From Flavobacteriales bacterium UBA3442 (GTDB lineage: Bacteria; Bacteroidota; Bacteroidia; Flavobacteriales; Schleiferiaceae), in NCBI GenBank assembly GCA_002378565.1, contig DFSH01000018.1:1-21133 (forward strand): a DNA stretch of 21,133 nucleotides, in the 5' to 3' direction. Below are positions 14,880-21,133 of this stretch, piece by piece; the stretch's first letter is position 1, and each line of letters starts with the position of its first letter. A program made the position numbers and the translations under genes. Below the pieces are notes generated by a model. That model did no database searches. It was given only the letters and a program-made list of their open reading frames with translations, and had not been told where the DNA came from.

Positions 14880-16171
14880 TTGAGTCCTTGCTTATCCTGA
14901 TTTTATTGGCTGTTTCAGCCTCTTTGCTCTTGATTTTTCGGGCCAAATCTTCATCGGAAAACGGCAATGGATCCAGAGCATTGCTCGAAGAGCGTCAAGG
15001 GCGCATCCTCGCATTGGAAGCTGCCTTGAAGGCGGCAGAAGAAGAACTCAAAGGTTCCCAAAAGCTGCAGGCGGGTTCAGAAGCAAAACTTGAGGCATTG
15101 ACTGCACAGAAAACCGCCTTAGCTAACGAGTTTAAACTCATTGCCAATGAAGCCCTCAAACAGCAATCTGAGGCCTTGAGAAAGCAATTGCAAGAGGGTA
15201 ACAGCACACAGCTGGACATCGTTTTAGGGCCATTGAAGGAAAAGCTTGACATCTTTGGTAAGCGGGTGCAAGACACCCACGACCAATCGATTAAAGGACG
15301 ATCTGAACTCAAATCTGAGGTGAATAAACTCGTTGAGGCCAATGAAAAGCTTAAAAACGAAGCCTCTGAACTGACCCGTGCCTTGCGTGGCGACGTGAAA
15401 GCACAAGGCAACTGGGGTGAGCTGGTGTTGGATCAACTGCTGGCGAAAAGTGGCTTGACCCAAGGCGTTGAATACAGCGTACAGACGAGCAAGGTTGGCG
15501 ATGATGGCAATCGCTACTTGCCTGATGTTGTGGTGCATTTGCCCGATGACAAACACCTAGTCATTGACTCCAAGGTCAGCCTGATTGCCTACGATCGCTA
15601 TGTCAACGCAGAAAACAATGAGGACGCTGATGCTGCCTTGAAGGACCACATCCTCTCCATCAAGGCGCACATCAAAGGCTTGTCTGAAAAAAATTACCAA
15701 AACCTCTACGAGCAATCCCTGGATTTTGTGCTCCTATTTGTGCCCATTGAAAGCGCATACAGCCTAGCCTTGCAAAAGGACCCCTCGCTGTTTCAGCAAG
15801 CCTATGACAAAAACATCGTCTTTGTCACCACAACAACCCTTTGGAGCACCTTGCGGACTGTGGGAACCTTGTGGAAGCAAGAAAAGCAAAGTGAAAATGT
15901 GCGAGAAATTGTCAAACAGGCCTCCAGTCTCTACGATAAGTTCGTGGCATTTTCCGAGGACTTGATGACTGTTGGGCGTCAAATGGACACAGCAAAAGGC
16001 AGCTACGAAAAGGCCATGAATAAGCTCACTGAAGGAACAGGCAACCTGATCCGAAGAACAGAAAGCCTTAGGAAATTGGGCTTAAAAAATAGCAAACAAC
16101 AACATCAATCCTTGGTAGATAGAGCCATTCCTGAGCAACTGCCAGAATCAGACATCGACAATGAAGGATAA
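14876..16171 (+). CDS. rmuC: DNA recombination protein RmuC homologue
   Basis: 431 residues from the ATG at 14876, which overlaps the ung stop (ATGA). RmuC limits inversions at short repeats in E. coli; its nuclease-like core is established by fold, its substrate less so. Residues 3-21 form a membrane anchor (IESLLILILLAVSASLLLI). A long Ala/Glu/Lys/Gln-rich coiled coil covers about 35-130. The conserved RmuC core begins near GNWGE and contains LPDVVVHLPDDKHLVIDSKVSL (at most a 22-residue region, key Asp-Ser-Lys), YQNLYEQSLDFVLLFVPIESAY and TTLWSTLRTV. It is coupled with ung and rlmB, two further nucleic-acid genes. Confidence 0.95.
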   Translation: MIESLLILILLAVSASLLLIFRAKSSSENGNGSRALLEERQGRILALEAALKAAEEELKGSQKLQAGSEAKLEALTAQKTALANEFKLIANEALKQQSEALRKQLQEGNSTQLDIVLGPLKEKLDIFGKRVQDTHDQSIKGRSELKSEVNKLVEANEKLKNEASELTRALRGDVKAQGNWGELVLDQLLAKSGLTQGVEYSVQTSKVGDDGNRYLPDVVVHLPDDKHLVIDSKVSLIAYDRYVNAENNEDADAALKDHILSIKAHIKGLSEKNYQNLYEQSLDFVLLFVPIESAYSLALQKDPSLFQQAYDKNIVFVTTTTLWSTLRTVGTLWKQEKQSENVREIVKQASSLYDKFVAFSEDLMTVGRQMDTAKGSYEKAMNKLTEGTGNLIRRTESLRKLGLKNSKQQHQSLVDRAIPEQLPESDIDNEG

Positions 16172-16904
16172 CATGGTATTCGGGTTACACCCTGTGGAAG
16201 AGGCATTGGCCTCAGGGAACGAAATTGATCGCATTTTCATTGTGAAATCTGCCAATCACCCTGGCTTGCAAAAGCTATCCAGTGAGGCGCGTGACCGCGG
16301 CATTTCTGTGAAGGCTGTGCCCATCGAAAAACTCCATCGCCTAACCCGCGGCAATCACCAAGGCGTCATTGCCTTCATGTCCGCCATCGACTTTGCAGAC
16401 ATCGAGTCCGTGGTGAATCAGGCCATGGAAAAGGATGAGGTGCCCCTGATTGTTGTGCTGGATCAAATCACAGATGTGAGGAATGTTGGTGCCATTGCCC
16501 GAAGTGCAGAGTGCTGTGGTGTTCATGGCATGATCATGGGAAAAGACAGCTCAGCACCCATGAGCGGCGACGCAGTTAAGTCTTCTGCAGGTGCCCTATT
16601 GCGGGTTCCGATGGCAAGGGCACAATCCCTTCCCCGAGCCGTGACTGATTTAGAAATGATGGGGCTGCAAATCATTGCCTGCAGCGAAAAAGGTGATAGC
16701 CTACTCAGCGACGTGGATTTCACGCTACCTACAGCCTTGATCATGGGATCTGAAGAGAAAGGCATTTCTACAGCCATTTGGAAGACCTGCTCCATGCACG
16801 CGAAGATTGCAACCGTTGGTGAGGTCGCCTCACTCAATGTGTCCGTCGCAGCAGGCATGGCCTTGTATGAAATCCTCAATCAGCGTCGCAAGTCGCAGTA
16901 CTGA
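16161..16904 (+). CDS. rlmB: 23S rRNA 2'-O-methyltransferase RlmB (TrmH/SpoU family)
   Basis: 247 residues. SPOUT enzymes of this subgroup methylate G2251 of 23S rRNA with SAM. The N-terminal substrate-binding domain opens with VFGLHPVEEAL and contains RGNHQGVIAF. The knot domain shows motif 1 (DVRNVGAIARSAECCG, 105-120), motif 2 (IMGSEEKGIS, 194-203) and motif 3 (SLNVSVAAG, 224-232). The start at 16161 overlaps rmuC by 11 bp; Met5 at 16173 would leave a one-base gap and is possible. The stop lies only 8 bp from the valS stop on the opposite strand. The precise target nucleotide is inferred from family resemblance. Confidence 0.93.
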   Translation: MKDNMVFGLHPVEEALASGNEIDRIFIVKSANHPGLQKLSSEARDRGISVKAVPIEKLHRLTRGNHQGVIAFMSAIDFADIESVVNQAMEKDEVPLIVVLDQITDVRNVGAIARSAECCGVHGMIMGKDSSAPMSGDAVKSSAGALLRVPMARAQSLPRAVTDLEMMGLQIIACSEKGDSLLSDVDFTLPTALIMGSEEKGISTAIWKTCSMHAKIATVGEVASLNVSVAAGMALYEILNQRRKSQY

Positions 16905-16912
16905 CAACGGAC

Positions 16913-19516
16913 TCAATCCAATGCAGCCCGCTGGCTGACTGCCACCTCAAGCTTCGCTTTAGCATCTGCCAATTTCCTTTTCTCAATGTCAATCACCTTG
17001 TCCGGTGCGCTTGCGATGAATCGCTCATTGCTGAGCTTGGCTTGAACTGAACGCATGAAGCCTTGGTTGTAAGCAATGTCTTTGTCAAGTTTTGCCTTTT
17101 CTGCTTCAATGTCAATCACCGCATCTGCGGTATGCACACGGATTTCAACAGTTCCCACACGCAGAGGAATACCTCCGTCTGATTGATCGATGACTGCATG
17201 GGTCAGCTTAGCAATACCTGCCCATGCCACTGGCACAACATCCATGGTCACACCCATGGCCACTTTTTGCGGCATGCCTTTGTTGTTTCTGAACTGCCTC
17301 AGTGCCACAACATGGGCTTCCAATTGCGCAAATTCATGGCTTAGGTCTTCTGCTGCTGTCTGCTCTGGAAATGACGCTAGGGTCAGCAGCTCCCCATCCC
17401 TGCCATCGCGCAGGCGGTGCCAGACTTCTTCTGTCAAGAACGGCGTGAAAGGGTGCAAGGCTGTCATCAAGGTGTCAAAGATGTCAAGGGTTGCTGCCAT
17501 GACATCTGGGTGCATGGGTTTGTTGTAGGCGGGTTTGATCAATTCCAGGTACCAGGCGCAGAAATCCTGCCAGATCAATTTGTACAAGCGCATCAATGCC
17601 TCAGATAAGGCGTAGCGTTCAAAGTCTTTTTCTAAATCCTTCAATTCCAAGGACAAATGACCCTTAAACCAGTTCACGGCCCACATTGACGCTTCATCAT
17701 TGACGCTCTCGTCAACATCCCATCCCTTGACCAATCGCAAGGCGTTCCAAACCTTGTTGGTGAAGTTTCTTCCCTGCGCACACAGATCTTCATCAAAGGG
17801 CAAGTCATTGCCGGCAGGCGATGTGAGGAGCATGCCCATCCGGACACCGTCGGCGCCATAGATGTCCATCAGGCCAATAGGGTCAGGTGAGTTACCCAAG
17901 CTTTTTGACATTTTTCTTCCCTGTTTGTCTCGAACAATGCCCGTGAGGTAGACCGTAGAAAAGGGCTTCTCATTGCGGAAGTGGGTGCCCGCCATGATCA
18001 TGCGTGCCACCCAGAAAAACAAAATCTCAGGGGCTGTCACCAAATCCGCTGTCGGGTAGTAGTAATTGATTTCTTCATTGTCGGGATTCCGTATGCCATC
18101 AAAGACGGACAAGGGCCACAACCAAGAAGAGAACCAAGTGTCCAAGCAATCTGGATCTTGCTTGATATCTGCCATGGTCAAGGCATTATTGCTTGTAGCT
18201 TGCTGCGCTGCCAATAAGGCAGAATCCGCATCCATGGCCACAACATAATCGGATTCACCATCGCCGTAATACCAGACAGGAATCTGATGACCCCACCACA
18301 GTTGGCGAGAGATGCACCAATCCCGGACATTCTCCATCCAATGTTTGTAGGTATTCAAGAATTTCTTTGGAACCAAGGCAACGTCATCGTTCAATACGGC
18401 ATCCAATGCAGGCTTTGCCAACTCTGGCATGCGCACAAACCACTGGAGTGACAAGCGGGGCTCTACAACAGCACCTGTTCTTTCAGACGTACCAATGGAT
18501 GATTGGTAGGGTTCTGTTTTCACCAAAGCACCAGATGCCTTAAGGTCTTTCAACACAGCTTTGCGAGCTAAAAAACGATCCATGCCTTCATAGACCAATC
18601 CATGCCTGTTTAATGTGGCATCTGGATGGAAGATATCTATGACCTCCAACCCATGCTTTTCGCCAATCGCGTGATCATTGACATCATGTGCAGGGGTCAC
18701 TTTCAAGGCGCCTGTACCAAAATCGATGTCGATGTAATCATCCGAAATGATAGGAATCAATCGTCCACCTAAGGGCAACTCAGCTTCCAACCCTACCAAG
18801 CTGGCATAGCGCGCATCGTCTGGATGCACTGCAATGGCTGTATCCCCCATGATGGTTTCAGGGCGGGTTGTGGCAACGGTCACATAGGTTCCGGGCTTTG
18901 ATGGTATCGCATACCTCACATGGTACAACTGGCGATCCACATCCTTGTGAATGACCTCTTCATCGCTGATGGATGTTTGTGCTTCCGGGTCCCAATTCAC
19001 CATGCGTAAACCGCGGTAAACATGACCCTGTTTGTGCAAGGTGTTGAAGGCTTTCAAAACGGACTCACTGCGAATGGGGTCCAAGGTGAAGGTGGTTCGA
19101 TCCCAGTCACAAGAGGCGCCCAATTCCTTGAGTTGCTCCAATATGATACCGCCATGCTTGTGGGTCCATTCCCATGCGTGCTCCAAGAATTCCTCGCGGC
19201 TTAAATCAGATTTCTTGACCCCTGACTCACGAAGCTTTTGGACAACCTTTGCCTCTGTGGCAATGGATGCGTGATCAGTTCCGGGTACCCAGCAGGCATT
19301 GAATCCCTTCATTCTAGCGCGTCGAACCAGGACATCTTGAATGGTCACATTGAGCATATGCCCCATGTGCAAGACACCTGTGACATTGGGTGGGGGAATG
19401 ACAATGGTGTAGGCCGGTCGATTATCTGGCTTTGAAGCAAAGGCTTTTTGATCAAGCCATGCCTGATACCATTGCTTTTCCACTTCGCGTGGGGCGTATT
19501 TAGAAGGGATTTCCAT
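16913..19516 (-). CDS. valS: Valyl-tRNA synthetase
   Basis: 867 residues from the ATG at 19516, normal for Bacteroidota ValS. It charges tRNA(Val). The class I signatures are PPPNVTGVLHMGH (41-53, HIGH motif as HMGH) and KMSKS (535-539). The editing domain lies between them (TVATTRPETIMGDTAIAVHPDD region, with the key Thr-Arg-Pro-Glu). An anticodon-binding helical domain follows (ALHPFTPFLTEEVW), and the last ~60 residues form the tRNA-arm coiled coil (EAEKAKLDKDI to the end). The frame stays open 29 codons further upstream, but MEIPSKYAPREVEKQWYQAW is the expected N-terminus. It converges on rlmB and diverges from the DUF1573 gene. Confidence 0.97.
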   Translation of the reverse strand: MEIPSKYAPREVEKQWYQAWLDQKAFASKPDNRPAYTIVIPPPNVTGVLHMGHMLNVTIQDVLVRRARMKGFNACWVPGTDHASIATEAKVVQKLRESGVKKSDLSREEFLEHAWEWTHKHGGIILEQLKELGASCDWDRTTFTLDPIRSESVLKAFNTLHKQGHVYRGLRMVNWDPEAQTSISDEEVIHKDVDRQLYHVRYAIPSKPGTYVTVATTRPETIMGDTAIAVHPDDARYASLVGLEAELPLGGRLIPIISDDYIDIDFGTGALKVTPAHDVNDHAIGEKHGLEVIDIFHPDATLNRHGLVYEGMDRFLARKAVLKDLKASGALVKTEPYQSSIGTSERTGAVVEPRLSLQWFVRMPELAKPALDAVLNDDVALVPKKFLNTYKHWMENVRDWCISRQLWWGHQIPVWYYGDGESDYVVAMDADSALLAAQQATSNNALTMADIKQDPDCLDTWFSSWLWPLSVFDGIRNPDNEEINYYYPTADLVTAPEILFFWVARMIMAGTHFRNEKPFSTVYLTGIVRDKQGRKMSKSLGNSPDPIGLMDIYGADGVRMGMLLTSPAGNDLPFDEDLCAQGRNFTNKVWNALRLVKGWDVDESVNDEASMWAVNWFKGHLSLELKDLEKDFERYALSEALMRLYKLIWQDFCAWYLELIKPAYNKPMHPDVMAATLDIFDTLMTALHPFTPFLTEEVWHRLRDGRDGELLTLASFPEQTAAEDLSHEFAQLEAHVVALRQFRNNKGMPQKVAMGVTMDVVPVAWAGIAKLTHAVIDQSDGGIPLRVGTVEIRVHTADAVIDIEAEKAKLDKDIAYNQGFMRSVQAKLSNERFIASAPDKVIDIEKRKLADAKAKLEVAVSQRAALD

Positions 19517-19546
19517 GGCCGTTAAAGGTAGTCCTTTGGCATCCTT

Positions 19547-19577
19547 TTTGCCACAGAAAACATATCTATTACATTTG
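19547..19577 (+). promoter_or_regulatory. Bacteroidota-type promoter for the DUF1573 gene
   Basis: TTTG at 19547-19550, a 19-bp spacer, then TACATTTG at 19570-19577: both elements and the spacing match the Bacteroidota sigma-ABfr pattern (TTTG, ~19 bp, TAnnTTTG). The start codon is at 19612, leaving a leader of about 30 nucleotides. This is the best promoter in the window. Confidence 0.65.
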
Positions 19578-19585
19578 CCCTTCAA
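19557..19585 (-). promoter_or_regulatory. Weak candidate promoter for valS
   Basis: Read on the minus strand, TTG (19585-19583) is followed after 18 bp by TATGTTTT (19564-19557), one mismatch from TAnnTTTG. It lies about 40 bp upstream of the valS ATG. A second one-mismatch element (TACCTTTA) sits closer to the start. The choice between them cannot be made by eye. Confidence 0.25.
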
Positions 19586-19611
19586 CATTTGATAAATACC
19601 CAACCCATTTC

Positions 19612-20046
19612 ATGAAACATCTCTTTGCTTCTCTCGCTTTTGTTGCTTTTGCTTCATTTTCTGCCACGGCACAAAACGCAGCTGAAATTTCCTTTGAATC
19701 GGAAACCGTCAATTATGGCCAAATCGAGAAAAACGCTGATGGCAAGCGTGAATTCACCTTCACCAACACCGGCAAAGAGCCTTTGATCATCACTAACTGC
19801 GTGGGTTCATGCGGTTGCACTGTGCCTCAATGGCCTAAAACGCCCATCGCACCCGGTGCTAGTGCAGCCATCAAGGTGAAGTACGACACGCGTCGCGTGG
19901 GCCGCTTTCAAAAAACGGTAACGGTTCAAAGCAATGCCAGCAAAGCTCGAACGGTACTCACCATCAAGGGTGAAGTGCTTTTGCCAGCTGCTAACAACAC
20001 GGCCCCTGTGAAAATCAAGGCTGCTGGTTCCAAAATCAGCAAATGA
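19612..20046 (+). CDS. Secreted DUF1573 domain protein
   Basis: 144 residues. A signal peptide of about 20 residues (MKHLFASLAFVAFASFSATA, cleavage before Gln21) precedes one DUF1573 domain: INFGQIEKN-type start (here VNYGQIEKNADGKREFTFTN), TGKEPLIITNC, then SCGCTVPQWPKTPIAPG with cysteines 63, 67 and 69, and KVKYDTRRVGRFQKTVTVQSN. The immunoglobulin-like beta fold is widespread in Bacteroidota, single-domain and periplasmic or outer-membrane associated; its role is not established. The C-terminus is a short Ala/Lys-rich tail. It has its own promoter (19547-19577) and terminator (20073-20099), so it is probably a single-gene transcript. Confidence 0.92.
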   Translation: MKHLFASLAFVAFASFSATAQNAAEISFESETVNYGQIEKNADGKREFTFTNTGKEPLIITNCVGSCGCTVPQWPKTPIAPGASAAIKVKYDTRRVGRFQKTVTVQSNASKARTVLTIKGEVLLPAANNTAPVKIKAAGSKISK

Positions 20047-20072
20047 TCCCACAACGATCATAGAATTTTATC

Positions 20073-20099
20073 AAACCACTGCAATGCAGTGGTTTTTTT
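20073..20099 (+). terminator. Intrinsic terminator after the DUF1573 gene
   Basis: AAACCACTG (20073-20081) pairs with CAGTGGTTT (20087-20095) around a five-base loop, and the right arm runs directly into a T tract. It starts 26 bp after the DUF1573 stop. Strong plus-strand terminator by eye. Confidence 0.88.
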
Positions 20100-20114
20100 A
20101 TAACATTTGCCATC

Positions 20115-21133
20115 ATGCCTCAACTGTCTGCACGCAGTGCATCTATGCCTGCCTCTCCCATCCGTAAACTGGTGCCCTTTGCTGTACAAGCAAAAGCTGC
20201 TGGCAAGCGTATCTTTCATTTGAATATCGGCCAACCCGACATCAAAAGCCCCAAAGCTGCCATGGATGCCATTCGCAACCACGACATTGAAGTATTGGCC
20301 TACAGCCATTCTGCTGGGCATCAAAGCTACCGAGACAAATTGTCTCTCTATTACCAAAAGCATGGCATGCAGCTCACGGCAGAAGACATGCTGGTCACCA
20401 CGGGAGGGTCTGAAGCCTTGTCATTTGCTATGGGGAGCATCCTTGATCCCAGTGAGGAAATCATTATCCCGGAGCCCTATTACGCCAATTACATGGGTTT
20501 TGCCACAGCCCTTGGTGCGGTGGTGAAGCCTGTGGTTTCGCGCATTGAAGACAACTTTGCTCTGCCCCCAATCAGCCATCTGGAAGCGCTTATTGGGCCT
20601 AAAACACGGGCCATCCTCCTGTGTAACCCCGGCAACCCTACCGGCTACCTCTACAGCAAAGATGAACTTGAATCTGTTGCAGCACTGGCCATCAAGCACG
20701 ATATCTTCATCATCGCCGATGAGGTTTACAGAGAGTTTGTGTACGATGGTCATCAACATCACTCGGTGCTTAACCTCAAGGGACTGGAACAGCATGCCAT
20801 CTTGATTGATTCCGTATCCAAACGCTACAGCATGTGCGGTGCACGTATTGGCTTGATGGCAAGCAAGAACAAGGCTTTGATGGCCACAGCTATGAAGTTT
20901 GCGCAAGCACGCCTCTCCCCGCCAACCTTTGCACAGATTGCGGCAGAAGCGGCCTTAGACACACCTGACAGCTACTTTGAAGATGTGGTGACTGAGTACC
21001 GCCAACGCAGAAACAAGGTTGTCAGTCGACTCAATGCCATGGATGGCGTGACATGCCCTGAACCCAAAGGGGCTTTTTACTGTTTAGCACAACTTCCTGT
21101 GGAAGATGCAGACCATTTTTGCCAATGGATGCT
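20115..21133 (+). CDS. Class I/II pyridoxal-phosphate aminotransferase, C-terminus beyond right edge
   Basis: 339 complete codons from the ATG at 20115 with no stop before the edge; a full protein would be about 390-400 residues. Motifs of fold-type I AspC-like aminotransferases: FHLNIGQPDIKSP near the start, YSHSAGHQSYRDKL, TTGGSEALSFAM (cofactor phosphate region), NPGNPTG (171-177), IIADEVYREF with the Asp that binds the pyridine nitrogen, and SVSKRYSMCGARIG with the Schiff-base Lys236. The amino acid specificity is not decidable here (aspartate, aromatic or prephenate-type). It lies 15 bp after the T tract of the terminator, and the weak -7-like AACATTTG at 20102-20109 almost touches the start codon. 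Confidence 0.93.
   Translation, partial: MPQLSARSASMPASPIRKLVPFAVQAKAAGKRIFHLNIGQPDIKSPKAAMDAIRNHDIEVLAYSHSAGHQSYRDKLSLYYQKHGMQLTAEDMLVTTGGSEALSFAMGSILDPSEEIIIPEPYYANYMGFATALGAVVKPVVSRIEDNFALPPISHLEALIGPKTRAILLCNPGNPTGYLYSKDELESVAALAIKHDIFIIADEVYREFVYDGHQHHSVLNLKGLEQHAILIDSVSKRYSMCGARIGLMASKNKALMATAMKFAQARLSPPTFAQIAAEAALDTPDSYFEDVVTEYRQRRNKVVSRLNAMDGVTCPEPKGAFYCLAQLPVEDADHFCQWM

Overview
The window is a compact, mostly housekeeping stretch of a Bacteroidota chromosome, probably from the Flavobacteriia/Flavobacteriales side. The lineage call rests on Bacteroidota-specific families (a DUF5606 protein between def and mazG, a DUF1573 protein, a type IX secretion C-terminal sorting domain, a TlpA-type N-terminal lipoprotein), on promoter elements matching the Bacteroidota TTTG / TAnnTTTG pattern, and on the absence of clear Shine-Dalgarno sequences. 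GC content looks moderate, near one half by eye. I see no rRNA, tRNA, CRISPR array, insertion sequence or prophage.

Layout. (1) From 2528 leftward, a tightly packed minus-strand block: def, a DUF5606 protein, mazG, a SixA-like protein and the first codons of ppk1, which leaves the window. (2) From 2575 rightward, an eight-gene plus-strand block, ruvX-dapD-cca-(pRiA4b ORF-3-like)-miaA-lpxK-gatB-(lipoprotein). Every junction overlaps by 4 bp (ATGA) or 1 bp (TGATG), and a hairpin terminator closes the block. The two blocks diverge from a 46-bp spacer carrying one TAnnTTTG element on each strand. (3) On the minus strand from 14151 down to 9929: a tiny 31-residue lipoprotein gene, lipA, and a large secreted Asp-box/beta-propeller protein with a type IX sorting domain. 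(4) On the plus strand, ung-rmuC-rlmB overlap one another. (5) valS on the minus strand converges on rlmB. Divergent from valS are a secreted DUF1573 protein with its own promoter and terminator and, at the right edge, a class I/II aminotransferase that runs off the window.

Roles. The plus block mixes DNA and tRNA maintenance and translation (RuvX, CCA-adding enzyme, MiaA, GatB) with envelope and wall supply (DapD for diaminopimelate/lysine, LpxK for lipid A). The minus block combines protein maturation (Def), nucleotide-pool cleaning (MazG) and polyphosphate synthesis (Ppk1). LipA, Ung, RmuC, RlmB and ValS are standard cofactor, repair and translation genes.

I find no convincing new multi-gene system. 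The items most worth a second look are: a SixA homologue that has lost two expected active-site residues yet is coupled to ppk1; a TlpA-like lipoprotein that stops where its thioredoxin domain should begin; an easily missed 31-residue lipoprotein upstream of lipA; and promoter elements only 4-5 bp from start codons, which suggest leaderless mRNAs.
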